A stretch of 64,000 bases of DNA from Avena insularis. Lineage: Eukaryota > Streptophyta > Magnoliopsida > Poales > Poaceae. The stretch lies in assembly GCA_023614405.1 (NCBI GenBank), contig JAJUPC010000041.1:806001-870000 (forward strand), read 5' to 3'. A program made the translations under genes and the position numbers. This document shows, piece after piece, positions 34,485-46,399 of this stretch. The notes below the pieces were generated by a model. That model was not told where the DNA came from. It worked only from the letters and a program-made list of their open reading frames with translations, and did not search any database. The first letter of the stretch is position 1. The number at the start of each line of letters is the position of its first letter.

Positions 34485-34904
34485 AAGGCCTCGCGAGTGG
34501 GTCTACAGGACGGCGACAGGAACACGACTGAAGAGAAGGACTGACAATTGGAGACTGGAGGCCCAGAAGCATAGCTGAAGCCCAGCCAGATTAGGTCAGA
34601 AGCTTCCGAATCCATAACTTGTTTGGTTGTATACTATAAACCCTAGCGAGGTACCCCTATATAAACCTCCCTAGGGTAGATTGAGGACTTATGTTCCATC
34701 GTACACCCCTTTGAGCAAATCGCTGCTTAGACGCCGAGCTCGCCACCCTTGTAACTCACTCTCCATCAATCCAATCTAGCAGGAGTAGGTCTTAACACTT
34801 CGGGGGGGGGGGGCGGACCTGGGTAAACCCATGTGCATACACCCCCATCTCGCACCGTAGATGGCCGCTAGCTCTCACCCCTATTCTATCAATCTCCCAC
34901 GACA
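34485..34904 (+). repeat. 5' LTR of T2, start deleted
   Basis: Aligns to the 3' LTR from AAGGCCTCGCGAG onward and ends CCCACGACA. A run of 12 G at 34802 is 7 G in the 3' LTR. Many substitutions separate the two LTRs. Confidence 0.88.
34658..34665 (+). promoter_or_regulatory. TATA box of T2 5' LTR
   Basis: TATATAAA, present at the same place in the 3' LTR. Confidence 0.6.
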
Positions 34905-34922
34905 GTGGTGCCCACCATGCGG
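34905..34922 (+). other. primer-binding-type site of T2
   Basis: GTGGTGCCCACCATGCGG directly after the 5' LTR. Position and TGGTGCC form fit a primer site, but I cannot name the tRNA. Confidence 0.5.
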
Positions 34923-35038
34923 CGTGGACGGTCTAGCCTGAGTTCTGCGGCGAGACCCTACATGCCAATCGATCCGCCGATCGCCACCGGCCGCATGATT
35001 GCCACCTGCGGGATCCTGCATATCCTGCCCAGTAGATA

Positions 35039-36980
35039 TTGCCGGTGTCACGCCCAATCACACACAGCGCGGTGATGCCGATCGGCACCATCAGCTTGTT
35101 TGTCGGCTTCACCGACGCGGTCGACCCGGCGGGAACGATGGTTGTCGGTGAATCACCGCCACGCCACGATCTGCTCTCGGAGGAGCAGGTCTGCTCCATC
35201 AGCCGCCCTGCCACCGAGTACAACTCGGCCGCCAGCAACGTGGTCGGGACTAACGCTGCCACGAACGACACGGCTCTCCACGACAACGCCGACTCCACGA
35301 CCCCTACCTCGGTCAACAGTTCCATCATCGCGGCATCACAAGAGGAATCCATCACGCGGTTCTCCACACCGATCCCGCCAACTGCCATGGCCACGGAGGT
35401 GGAGGAAGCCCGCCTGCGACTGGAGGAGGCGCAGTGCAGGGAGATAGCCGTGCATGAGAAGTTCTGCCTCGAACAGGCAACAACATAGGAGCTCTCACTC
35501 TACCATCAACGCCGCATCAGGACCCGCCTGAACTCCAACATCCAGGGCCGCGTCCTGAACCTCAACGATGAAAGAGACCCCGCATGCGCAGTCGAGCGTG
35601 AATACTGCGAGAACGTGCCACCAGGCGATAGCAACAGACCACCACCCGGCGCACCGGCGAATGGGGCCCCACCACCACTCAATGGTCGCACGACCCCACT
35701 GGACAGCCGCGAATCATCATCTCGCCACAGGCCCGTGACGCCAACAGGATCCCACTATACTCCACCCCGATGGACAACGTCATCTTGGACCAACACCACA
35801 GTCGCCCACCTTGACATCAAAGGAGAGGGCGCGCTGCAAATCCAATACGCCAAGTCCCTGCTCGCCAGGGCCGTCGAACAACAAGCCGCGGGAGTCGACC
35901 CACGGGGGCGGATGTATTCCATCTCATCGGCAAGTAGGGCAGCCACAAGCGGCACTCCAACCGTCGCCAAGACCGTCACATGCACACCGCCCCAGCCCCA
36001 GCCGCACCAGCCACGGACCACCCACCTTGCGCTCTCCACCAACGATCCGCGGCTGGTGAACAACATAGTCGCCGCCAACGGGCAACCCATCGATGCCCAA
36101 ACGCGCAACATGAAGAACCAGGCCTGGCGGTCGTGCCATCCCAACGACTTGAGGCACACCCTCACCAACCGCGGCGACCCTGAACCCAGAGGCTCGTTCA
36201 GCCGAGTCGACCTCCAATGCTTTGGGCCAATGATCCGAGGCGAGAAGTACCCCGCCAATTTCAAGGTGTCCAAGGAAATCGAGAAGTACGACCCCACGTA
36301 CGATCCAGCGGTGTGCCTGGACACGTAGCTCATGGCGATGGGAATCGCCAGCCACACCGACCTGCTAGCCGCTTGCTACCTCGCCCTGATGATGGAGGGA
36401 GCGACCCGGCAATGGATCAACACCCTCCGCGCCGACAACATCGACTCGTGGGAAGAGATGCGGGATGCCTTCGTCCGGCACTTCGAGGGCTCCTACACCC
36501 ACGCCACCACCATCGAGGACCTAGAGCGATGTATCCAGGGGCAGCGCGAGTTGACCCGCCACTAGATCCAGAGGTGGCAAGAAATAAGGATCAATGCCTC
36601 CGGCATTCACTCGGACACGGCGATTCACTGCTTCAAGAACGCGTGTCGGTACGAACCCCGGGTCGCTAAGATCAAGAGGGTCAACCGGACGCTTGACAAC
36701 ATTGCCGACCTCCTCGAGATTGCCAAGTGGTATGCAGAGGAGGACCCCAACCAAGACTTCGACGACAAGTTGGGAGGAATGCGCCGCACCAGCGGCCACG
36801 AGAACGGGCGACAACGTGACATGCGCTACAACAACACTCGCCTCACCGGCGAACGCCGCAGTGACGGGCAAGTCGACTTCGTCACCAACACCAGCTATGG
36901 CCAATGCGACCCGAAGAACTTCCGCCGCGACAGGGGAAACTATCATGATAGCAGGTACCGCGCCAGCAACGTGACGAGGC
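35039..36980 (+). pseudogene. gag: T2 gag
   Basis: One frame with stops near 35486, 36326 and 36563. The N-terminal part is low-complexity with a predicted helix (VEEARLRLEEAQCREIAVHE). A Pro-rich linker follows (about 35615..35700). The capsid region lies at about 36200..36700 with RGEKYPANFKVSKEIEKYD, then MEGATRQWINTL and FVRHFEGSYTHATTIEDL. The basic C-terminal part follows. It would form the particle. Confidence 0.8.
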
Positions 36981-37990
36981 CGGAATTCGACCCCGCCGCC
37001 CTGCTCAACCAGCCTTGTGTCTACCATAGCAGGGAAGGGAAGCCCGCCACCCACACTACCACCGACTGCCATTCCCTTGAGGAGATTGGAAAGGCAAAGC
37101 GAGCACGGGACGACCCCAACAACAATCCGCCAAGGGACAATGGAAACGCTGGTGGCTTCGGCAACACCGTCGGATTGCTCCACACCTTTACCGGGCTCGG
37201 CACCAAGCGCAAGAAGAAGGTTCTCGCCCCCGCAGTCACCGTCAATGCGGTGACACAGGTCGACATCCCCCGCTTCCGCAACTGGTCTGAGCAAAGCATC
37301 ACTTGGAGTCGCCAAGACCACGCGCCCAAGATCGAGTACCCAGGGCGAGTAGCCCTAGTGGTCAGGCCCAAAGTGGCCGACTACTGGTTACCCAAGACGC
37401 TGATGGATGGTGGGAGCTCCATCAACATCATGCACTTGGACACATTTAAGAGGCTCCAGCTCCCGGAGTCAGCAATCGAGCCAACCCTGACAACCTTCCA
37501 CGGCATCATCCCCGGTCGGAAGGCGTACCCGGTTGGCAAGGTGACGCTGCCAGTCACCTTCAGAACACGAGCAAACTACCGCACAGAGCGGACCGTCTTC
37601 GAGCTAGTGAACTTCCGCAGCCCCTACCACTGCGACCAGGGGCGCCAGGCGGTCACCAAATTCATGGAGATCCCACACTACGCCTACAACATGATGAAGC
37701 TCCTAGGGCCAAGCGGCATCATCACCGTCCACGGCGACCCCGACATGGTCGTGGAATGCGAAGACAAAGGCGCCGAGCTTGCCGACGCTGTCATCGCCGG
37801 GGATACCGACCACATGGAAGAGCTCGCGAAATACGCGGGCAACATCAACAAGGATTACCCCGCCATTCTGAAGAAGCCAACTGCCGCTACTTCCACGTTT
37901 GAGGCGACCACGCACACCCGCACCGTTGAGCTCGTCCCGGGCGACTCTAGCCAGACGGTCACCATTGGGGCGCACATGAGCCCCGCATAG
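36981..37990 (+). pseudogene. T2 aspartic protease
   Basis: Starts with a Cys/His cluster (CVYHSREGKPATHTTTDC), probably the nucleic-acid-binding end of gag. The protease region has TLMDGGSSINIMHLDTF and FHGIIPGRKAYPVGKV. The next segment has the PHYAYNMMKLLGPSGIITVH stretch before RT. This long open segment (36770..37990, 406 codons) has no stop, although the region after NFRSPYHC looks slightly shortened compared with T1. Confidence 0.8.
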
Positions 37991-38019
37991 GAAAGCGCGC
38001 TCATTGGGTTCCTCCGTGA

Positions 38020-38722
38020 GAATAGTGACATCTTCGCATGGAAACCATCTAACATGCCTGGTGTATCGAGGGAACTTGCTGAGCACAAACTCAACACCGA
38101 CCCCAAAGTGCGACCAGTAAAGCAGTCGCTGTGGCCCTTCAATGAAGAGCGCCGCCGAGCAATTGCCGAAGAAGTACATCGCCTGCTAGCCGCAGGCTTT
38201 ATTCAGACCATCAAGTACCCCAAGTGGCTGGCAAACCCAGTACTGGTCCTGAAAAAGAACAGCACCTGGAGAATGTGTATCGACTACACCAACCTCAACA
38301 GCGCCTGCCCGAAGGAGGAGTTTGTCCTACCGCGCATTGACCAGATCATTGATTCGACCGTGGGATCAGAGTCGATGTGCTTCCTCGATGCGTATTCTGG
38401 CTACAACCAGAACAAAATGGCGGTCGAGGATGAGGAGAAGACGGCGTTCATCACGCCATTCGGCGCCTTCTGCTACACGGCCATGACGTTCGGCCTCAAG
38501 AACGCCGGTGCCACCTACCAAAGGTGCATGCATGAGTGCCTCACGAGCCAAATTGGCCGCAACATCCATGTCTACATCGACGACGTGGTGGTAGAATCCA
38601 CCCGCCAGGACGACCTACTCGCCAACCTAGCTGAGACCTTCACCAATCTGTGAAGGTACAACATCAAGCTCAACCCAGGGAAATGCACCTTCGGCCTCCC
38701 CTCCGGATAACTCCTAGGGTAC
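38020..38722 (+). pseudogene. T2 reverse transcriptase
   Basis: Starts at NMPGVSRELAEHKLN; then PVLVLKKNSTWRMCIDYTNL, CFLDAYSGYNQNKM (first Asp), FGLKNAGATYQRCM and HVYIDDVVVES (catalytic pair YIDD). Stops near 38651 and 38708. Same frame as gag and protease. Catalytic residues are intact. Confidence 0.88.
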
Positions 38723-39395
38723 GTGGTCTCCAAGCGAGGCATCGAGGCAAACCCCACCAAGATCAACACCATCGCGTGGCTCGGGAAACCGGAGTGCCTA
38801 CTTGACATCCAGAAGTTGGTCGGACGAGTCACGGCTCTCAGTCGCTTCATCCCCCGGCTCGGCGAGAAGGCAATGCCCCTATACCGCCTGATGCGCAAGA
38901 ACCCCGTGTTCCAATGGGACACAGAAGCAGACAACACGCTCAAGGCACTCAAAGAAGTGCTACTCGCGGCCCCACTACTCCCCTCTCCATTCAACAAAGA
39001 GCCGATGCTCGTCTACGTCGCGGCCTCCACTTGAGTCGTCAGCGTCGTAATGGTTGTCGAACAGCCAGGAGAGGGAAAGGAGCGTCCCATCCAGGGACCC
39101 GTCTACTACATCAGTGAGGTCCTGATAGACTCAAAAAAGCGCTACCCGCAGTACCAAAAATTCGTGTATGCGGTCTTTAGGGCCCAGCGGCGACTCCCGC
39201 ACTACTTCCAATAGCACCCCATCATGGTTGTCTCCTCCGTGCCGTTGTAGGACATCATCCGCAACCGCGAGGCGACCAGCCGAGTCGCTAAATGGGTCGT
39301 CGAAATCAGCGTCCACAACATCAAATACGAGCCACGAAAAGCGATCAAATCACAGGCCCTGGCCGACTTCCTCGCCGACTAAGAAGAGGCACAGC
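38723..39395 (+). pseudogene. T2 first RNase H
   Basis: The RT connection reads VSKRGIEANPTKIN. The domain begins at PVFQWDTEADNTLKALK, with LVYVAAS in place of a catalytic Asp, as in T1. Stops at 39032, near 39212 and near 39248 cut it. This first domain is normally non-catalytic in Tat elements. Confidence 0.75.
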
Positions 39396-39419
39396 ATCCA
39401 GATAAGCTCCCCTACCTCC

Positions 39420-40006
39420 ACTACTAGTCGCTCCACTTCGACGGCTCCAAGAACGACGATGGGGCCGGAGCCGGAGTCATACTGACCTCCCCCAAGGGAG
39501 ACAAGCTTCGCTACATGCTCCACCTCGACTTCAAACTCTGCACCACCAACATGGCCGAGTATGAGGCTCTCCTCCACGGCATGCGGGCCACCAAGGAAAT
39601 GAATGTCAATCGCCTACAATGCTATGGCAACTCCGACCTAGTCGGCGGCCAAGTCGTCGGGACCTACGAAGCCGTTTCCCCGACAATAATAGTGTATCGC
39701 CAAGCGGTATACCAGCTTGGAGGGCACTTCACCGGCTACTCAGTCGAGTGGATCGACAGGCGAAAGAACGAGGAGGCAGACGCCCTCTCCTGCATCGGGT
39801 CAGCTAGGAAAACGCCACCCACAGGAGTATTCCTCGACATCATCCACAAGCCTTCGGTCTCCCCACCAAAGGAGATCGACATTGGGACACCACTGCAGAC
39901 CGACCCCACCCTTGTCGCCATGGTCATGGAACCCAGCAACTGGACTGCACCATACGTCGCCTTCCTCGAGCACAAGATCCTTCCAAGCAACAAGACGGAA
40001 GCGTGA
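39420..40006 (+). pseudogene. T2 archaeal-type RNase H (aRNH)
   Basis: LHFDGSKNDDGAGAGVI with the first Asp, NMAEYEALLHGMRATKE with Glu, CYGNSDLVGGQV, in which N-S replaces the D-T of T1 but a D follows, and WIDRRKNEEADALSCIGS with the final Asp. A stop lies in the start region (near 39427). It keeps the pol frame. Confidence 0.82.
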
Positions 40007-41166
40007 ATGATAGTGCATCATTGCAAATCATTCATCATCGTCAACGGCGAGCTCCACAAATGCAGCGCGACCAGCGTGTTCTAGCATTGTGTATAGTCAG
40101 ACGAAGGACGCAAGATCCTGCAAGACATCCACGCCGGCGACTGCGGCCATCACGTCGGTGCTATGTTGCTGGTTGCCAAAGTCATGCGACATGGCTTCTA
40201 CTGGCTCACCGCACGCCGACACCACCAACATCATCAAATGGTGCATCGGGTGCCATAAGTACGCCAACCAGACACATCTCCTAGGTTCGGCACTCAAGAC
40301 CATCCCCATCACATGGCCATTCGCTGTATGGGGCATGGACATGGTCGGCCCATTCAAGAAGGCCCCATCCGGCTTCACCCACATCCTGGTCGCGGTCGAC
40401 AATTTCACCAAGTGGGTCGAAGCCAAACCGATTAAGAAGTCTGACGGCAAGACTGCCACCAAGTTTCTCCACGAGCTCATCTACCAGTATGGCTACCCGC
40501 ACAGCATCATAACGCACAACGAAACCAACTTTTCCAAGGGTGCCATGGCATAATTCTACGAAGAGCACATCATATGACTCGACCTCGCCACAGTCGCCCA
40601 CCCGGAGTCAAACGTCCAAGCGGAACGCGCTAATCAGATCGTCCTCCACGGGCTCAAACCGCGACTTCTGGTGCCCCTTGAGCGAACCCCAGGATGCTGG
40701 GTCGAAGAGCTCCCCTCCATAATATGGGGCATCCGCACCTCCGTTAACCGCTCCACGGGGTTCACGCCTTTCTTCATGGTTTATGGCGCTGAGGCCGTAA
40801 TGCCAACCGACCTGGAGCACAACTCACCTCGAGTCGCCAACTACGTCGAGGCGACAAATGAGATCGCCCGCCAAGATAGAATCGACCAGCTCGACGAGGC
40901 ACGTGACCTAGCTTGCTCCCGCACCGCCATCTACCAGCAGGTACTCCGCCGCTACCACAGCCACCGAGTCCGGACCCGCACCTTCCAAGAAGGCGACTTG
41001 GTCCTACCACTGGTCCAGGAAAAGAAGGGCATGCACAAGCTTTCCCCCCATGGGAGGGACCATTCGCCATAGGGCGCGTCCTCAACAACGATGCCTACTA
41101 CCTCTTCGACATACGAGGCAATGGCCAGCTTGAGGTCGGGAGGCCATGGAATGTAAACCTCCTCTG
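40007..41166 (+). pseudogene. T2 integrase
   Basis: The zinc module is present but split by a frameshift near 40215 (GHHVGAM on one side, CIGCHKYANQ on the other). The core has VWGMDMVGPF with the first Asp. The second catalytic position reads SIITHNETNFS, with His instead of the Asp seen in T1 (ITDN). The Glu is in NVQAERANQ. A further frameshift near 41045 precedes the end GRPWNVNLL. Stops near 40551 and 40575. Besides the breaks, the lost Asp alone would inactivate it. Confidence 0.85.
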
Positions 41167-41995
41167 AAAGTTCTATACATATAACTCAAACTTGTACTCA
41201 ACTGCTATATAAATAGATACATTCGGATCGCACAAATTATGTCTACTCGCCATCTTCTTGTGCCACTCGCACGCGTACATTCAACAATATGCTACCTATG
41301 GAAGTCAACCCTTGGTCAAGCGACCGGCACGGCTAAGTAGTGCGACCCAAGGGCACCGAAGATAATCGGGCTTTGTGTTGTCCACGAACACGCCAACCCG
41401 GAACCAGCATCGGAGTCACCTCGCTCGACCGATAAATTCTTCCCGGAGCGACCTGTCCTCCCCATTCTCGTGCAAAGAGACTCGAACAGTTAAGTACCAC
41501 GCACGGGGACTTTGTAACAAGAAAACCTCATGCAGCACGGGAACACACCAAGTAAGAGAACTGCCTTGGACTCGCCACGCGACTAGCTTTCTGAGCCAGG
41601 GGAAGAGACGCTTTACAAACAATGCATCAGATCCTACAACAGGCACACGCCCAAGTACCACGCTCGGGGACTCGCCTAAACCGACCTTACTCGCGCTCGG
41701 GGACTCGGCTAAGTACAGAGCCCCTTCGGAGTCGCAGGGCGACTGGCCCCACACGCCACGACAAATCAGTCTCAACCAAAACAAAAACCCAAAGCAAACA
41801 CACATGCACATAAATGAGTTATACCCCATTAAAGGGTGGACGCGCTCGGGGACTCGCTCAAACAAAAATCAACATATCAAATAATTGACCATGCATTGCG
41901 AGTGGATTGACTCCTCTTACTTTCATACATATGTATTGTTCATATTACAAAAATAGCGATCTGGCATTATTTACAAAAGCCCCCAGGGCAGCGAT
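41167..41995 (+). other. T2 spacer between pol and antisense gene, with repeated CTCGGGGACTCG
   Basis: Non-coding. It contains GCTCGGGGACTCG-like motifs at 41501, 41661, 41693 and 41841; a fifth is at 42571 and the working polypurine tract at 45161 has the same core. Confidence 0.65.
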
Positions 41996-44719
41996 CTATT
42001 TTGCAGGCTCCGATGAAGAAGCGCCACCACCGCCCTTGACCCGGATGAATGGCTCCCATGGATTCGTCGGGTACGTCGTCAGCGACTTCGACAACGCCGA
42101 CCGGAAGGACTGCTCTGACTTCAGGTCGCGATGATCCAGCTCGGAGTCGCCCGGGGCTAATACCGTGTCCTGGTACAACAATAAGTCCCTCGTCCCCAGC
42201 ACCTGATCCGCGAATGGAGCAGCCTTGGTGGTCAGCCTCAGAACCTCTGATATATCGGCCGAGTCAGTTGCCAAGGGTAGCCACTGGTAACATCGTCAAG
42301 GTCGAAGTCGTCGGGGAAATGTGCGAGCCCCAGGCTCAACACCATACGGCGGGCGCCTCCTCCAGATAGCGCCATACTTTAGTGAGCCCCCAAGGAATAA
42401 CCTCGGTGGGGGATATCCCTTGAAGAACGGCCTAGACGCACAACGCCGAGGCGGTGGCCGCGTTCACCACTGTAGTCACACATTGCGAGGCAGTGTAGGT
42501 ATGCACCATTTGGTCGCTTTGACCTATTAGAGCTGCACATCAGGCACTAAGTGTCATTACGGACCACCCCGCTCGGGGACTCGCCGCAAAAAATAAAAAG
42601 AAGAAGGAACACTTACCAAGGATCTTACGACAGTTCTCGGTCACATGCTTTTCAAGGGCACCAAGATCACCCTGTAACCCAAGGATAACCGAGTAGGCGG
42701 CCTTCCGTTCCTCCACTGCCGCAGCAACTGCGGCCTTGGCCCTGTCCTCAGAAGAGACCATTGACACGTTCACCTCCTCCAGTTCCTTCACCAGCGAGTC
42801 GATCCGCCCCTTCGGTATGTCCAGTTCAGCAGCCGGGACATATCCCTCTCGGGATTTGGCAATAGCAGCCGGAAGACCATCTACAAAGGAATAGCAACAA
42901 AAGTCAGTCTCCTGTAACCACCAGCAGCTTACGATCACCAAGTAGAACAATAACTCACTAGCAGTCTCCTGGAGTCGTCGGTTGGCCTCCTGCGCCACGC
43001 GGAGGTCATGCTCCAGGCGCTCCTTCATGGCTTGTGAATCCGCCGATTCCCTCTGTAGGCCCTACAAACAAAATAAACATTAAGCGACTGGATGACCACA
43101 ATTTCAAGTGCCTAGCCGCTGAAATTCAGCGACTAGACACTCAAGGACTAGAGACTAGAATAGTTTTCAGTACCCAACCGCTGAAATTCAGCGATTAGAC
43201 ACTCGAGGACTGGAGACACCTGAATGGTGGCACCAAGCATGCCATGAAGTTGGTTGGCGTCCTATGAAGGAACTACGAAGGACGTATGCCCGCAAAGAGG
43301 TCCAACAACTTCATCAACAATCTCTGGAAACTGCGTAGACTGGTTCTCCACCGCGAACAGAAATCCCTTCGCCATGAAGCATGGAAACGACATAGCGGCC
43401 CTCATTGGAGCACTAGTCGCTGGTGCTGATGGTTCCATCGACGGAGCCCCCTTGGCTGGCTCTGATTGAGCGGCTGCAACTTCCTCTGCATGGGCAGCAG
43501 GGTCATTGCCCTCCACGGTGTCCTCTATCACGACATTAGGGACATCTCCTTTTTTCTTCTTCTTCGCGCCTTCAGTGGGTGCAACCTTTGCAGTAGGTTT
43601 CCTCTTCATGGGAGGGTCGGCCTCCTCTACAGCGACGACAGGTGGAATTTTAGACACCGTAGGGCGACCTATCTTCTTGGCGCCAGACCTATGAAATCAC
43701 CAAGGTCAGCAAAGAAATCATGTAGGAAAACATCCAAGAACGGAAAAGGGAATGCTAGACTCACTTGGCGACCGGAAGAACATGTAGCCCCGTGCTAATG
43801 TGGGCGCGCTTATCTAGCTCCGGGCCCATATTATGAGAGATACCCTTCTCAAATAAACCTACGGCCCATGGGAGCACGGGTTTCTTCGATGATGAAGCTA
43901 CGGTCACAAGAATCTCTGGCCCGGACGACGCGGTCGCCCCCGCCGGTTGCGGTGACCTAGTCTCCACAGCTTCAGCAGCTCCTGGCTCCGATGCAGCCGA
44001 GATAGTTGGCACGATCATGGCGAGCATAACTTCTACCTCCACCGCCACGTCCGCTACTTCCGGTCCCATCATCGGAGTCGTATCCTCTGGGATATTAGGC
44101 GAGGTCTTGGTCACGACATCATTGGACTCAACGTCCGACCCAAATGCCACCACCGACCTGGGTGGAAACATAGGCTTCAGAGCTAGTTTCTTCGCGGGTG
44201 ACTTTGATTTGCGCACGGGCTTCGCCGGTGTGGCGGTGCACCATGAACTGTGCTCCTGCAAAATGTCATCGTCTTCATCACGCTCTTCAAGAAGTTTGCC
44301 TTCGGCTTCAACTAGAATGTGACTCCACCTGCCGCCAAGACGGGACCACTGGATCCGTCGCGCCCAATGCAACCATGGAACAACTCCAGCCACAGCGAAA
44401 AGTACGGCCTGCAGATGAGGTAGCATTCATAGAAGGCGACGAAGATTGCTAGCTACTCGATGTTGTGCGAGCCAAGGTGAGATGGCTTGATGGTGTAGTA
44501 CGCACAGAATCGTCGGAAGAAGACTGAGGTGGGGAATCCCAAGCCTCTCTACAAGTGGCTCAGGAAACAGATGAATTCACCGGCGTGTGGCTTTGGCTCA
44601 GTCTCGGAGGACACGGGAATCCGCCAATTCCCCCTACAGAGGACCCCCGTGTCCTCAAATGATTTTAGCTAGGCCACAGTGCACTTAGACTTGCCCCATA
44701 GATCCTTCAGCGGCGCCAT
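41996..44719 (-). pseudogene. T2 antisense gene, spliced (transposase_28-like N-terminus, coiled-coil C-terminus)
   Basis: Same plan as the T1 antisense gene but strongly diverged. Exon 1, 44719..43765, begins MAPLKDLWG and has IEQ-less LAIFVAFYECYLICRPYF, the PF04195-type region, with several stops, then an acidic and Ala/Pro-rich part. Later exons by GT...AG: 43688..about 43222, 43061..42959 (coiled coil, ERLEHDLRVAQEANRRLQ), 42880..42617 (LVKELEEVNVSMVSSEDRAK), and a last exon of about 42510..41996 with stops. Phase is kept across the introns 43764..43689, 43221..43062 and 42958..42881. The role is unknown; presence in two elements suggests it mattered to the element. Confidence 0.7.
43116..43219 (+). 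repeat. two 41-bp repeats around a palindrome in a T2 antisense intron
   Basis: CGCTGAAATTCAGCG, a perfect 15-bp palindrome, occurs twice 62 bp apart, each followed by the same GA(C/T)TAGACACTC(A/G)AGGACT stretch. Lies in the intron between the second and third exons. Confidence 0.75.
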
Positions 44720-45160
44720 CAAAGGCGAGACAAGGTTGCTCGGCTCGAGGGATCTGGATCATGAGGAGGCAGAGAGAATGGGATGCGCGAAAGTGAGAAT
44801 TGTGGGAGAGGATCTACAGGAATTTTCCGTCACTCTCCTTATAAAGAAGTGTTGCCTGCCAAACTCGGGGTAGCCATTACCCATGGTAATTGTGCCGAAG
44901 TTACCGTTGGATTACCCAATGGCTAGTTTGACCAAACTGGCGCTCCATATTCTTCCGCACGACTTGCCGGCATGTATGCTCCATCCAATCGGTAAGAGTG
45001 GCGATTCAAGTGATAATACGTTCGCCAAAGCCGCGACTAGAAGACGGGTGGAAAATTTCCTCCATTCATGACAGAGTCCATCACCGATTCGACTAGGCAC
45101 CCAAATTGGACTCGCCTACTCCGACAACCAAATGAACACCTACACTGAATCAATGATTGC
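44720..45160 (+). other. T2 internal sequence upstream of antisense gene and before 3' LTR
   Basis: No gene seen. On minus, TATAAGGAG lies at about 44833..44841, 120 bases upstream of the antisense start codon, and could be its TATA box. Confidence 0.4.
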
Positions 45161-45170
45161 CTCGGGGACT
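45161..45170 (+). other. polypurine tract of T2
   Basis: CTCGGGGACT, two bases before the 3' LTR. Confidence 0.65.
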
Positions 45171-45172
45171 AT

Positions 45173-45670
45173 TGATGGGGATATGCCGAAGGGGGTATGC
45201 CTAGCAGGACGTTTCGATTGGGTCAAAGGCCTCGCGAGTGGCCGGAAGGACGGTGACCGGAACACGACTGAACAGGAGGACTGGCGATTGGAGATTGGAG
45301 GCCTAGAAGCATAGCTAAAGCCCAGTCGGATTAGGTCAAAATCCTCCGAATCCATAACTTGTTCGGTTGTATATTGTAAACCCGAGCGAGGTACCCCTAT
45401 ATAAACCTCCCTAATGTAGATTGAGGACTTACGTTCCATCATACACCCCTTTGAGTGAATCGCTGCTTAGACGCCGAGCTCGCCACCCCTGTAACTCGCT
45501 CTCCGTCAATCCAATCTAGAAGGAGTAGGTCTTAACCCTCCGGGGGGGCGAACTTGAGTAAACCCTTTTGCATCCGCCCCCATCTCGCACAGCAGATAGC
45601 AGCCAGCTCTCACCCCCTATTCTATCAATCGCTGCTCGTGTCAGCGACTGTCGTGGTCATTCCCACGACA
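45173..45670 (+). repeat. 3' LTR of T2
   Basis: 498 bp, TGATGGGGATATGCCG to CCCACGACA; contains TATATAAA at 45398..45405. It gives the start of the LTR that is missing on the 5' side, and includes a short stretch (TGCTCGTGTCAGCGACTGTC) absent from the 5' copy. Confidence 0.9.
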
Positions 45671-46399
45671 AAATTGCATCCAAGTCCATGCATTATTTAG
45701 CACAAGGACCCTGAAACTGAGCAATGAGGTGTGTGTCTTGAGGTTTGTGCATACTAGTGTTCATCATGCTAAATTCTATCCGTACCATCTTTACAGATAC
45801 TAAGAATGGAAAAGAAGATCCAACGGTTAGCAATGTTTGGATTTTCCACTCTTGATCCAACGGTCAATGTTTAATGTTAATCCGTACACTATATGTAGTG
45901 GTATGGTATTGTAAGAGATAAGACAAGATAAAGATAAGATAAGAATTACTGCGAATGACCGATCTAATGGTAGGTCTCGTAGGAACGAGATGCTTGAGAA
46001 TTAACATGGTCGATGAAAGTACAAGTTACATCAAGGACCTCATAAAAATGAAAATTGCATCCAAGTCCATGATTATTTAGCACAAGGACCCTGAAACTAA
46101 GCAATGAAGTGTGTGTCTAGAGGTTTGCGCATACTAGTGTTCACCGCGCTAAAGACTATCAGTAGAATATTTCTAGATGCTAAGAATGGAAAATAAGATC
46201 CAACGATTAGCAATGTTTGCCACTCTTGATCCATCAGTCAATGTTCAAAGTTAATCCGTACACTATATGTAGTGGTATTGTATTGTAAGAGATAAGACAA
46301 GATAAAGATAAGATAAGAAGTACTGCGAATGACCGATCTAATGGTAGGTCTTGTAGGAACGAGGTGCTTGAGAGTTAACGCGGTCGGTGGAAGTACAAG

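Larger units (their letters stand above)
34485..45670 (+). mobile_element. Tat-lineage Ty3/gypsy retrotransposon T2
   Basis: An almost complete 11.2-kb element: 5' LTR lacking about the first 65 bases, primer-type site, gag, protease, RT, two RNase H domains, integrase, an antisense spliced gene, polypurine tract and complete 3' LTR. Gag through the second RNase H keep one frame from 35039 to about 40006, cut by stops only; integrase has frameshifts. GC content is clearly higher than in A1, A2 and the satellite. The satellite resumes on the right, but some 120 bp of monomer are missing at the left junction, together with the LTR start. Confidence 0.9.

Noticed and set aside
35100..35447. Second-frame ORF of 115 codons and antisense ORF overlapping T2 gag
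   Set aside because: High-GC shadow frames of the gag region, rich in Arg/Pro/Ser, without domain features.
36521..37321. Minus-strand ORF of 266 codons in T2
   Set aside because: It mirrors the gag-protease frame, as expected for GC-rich coding sequence with third-position bias, and has no family motif.
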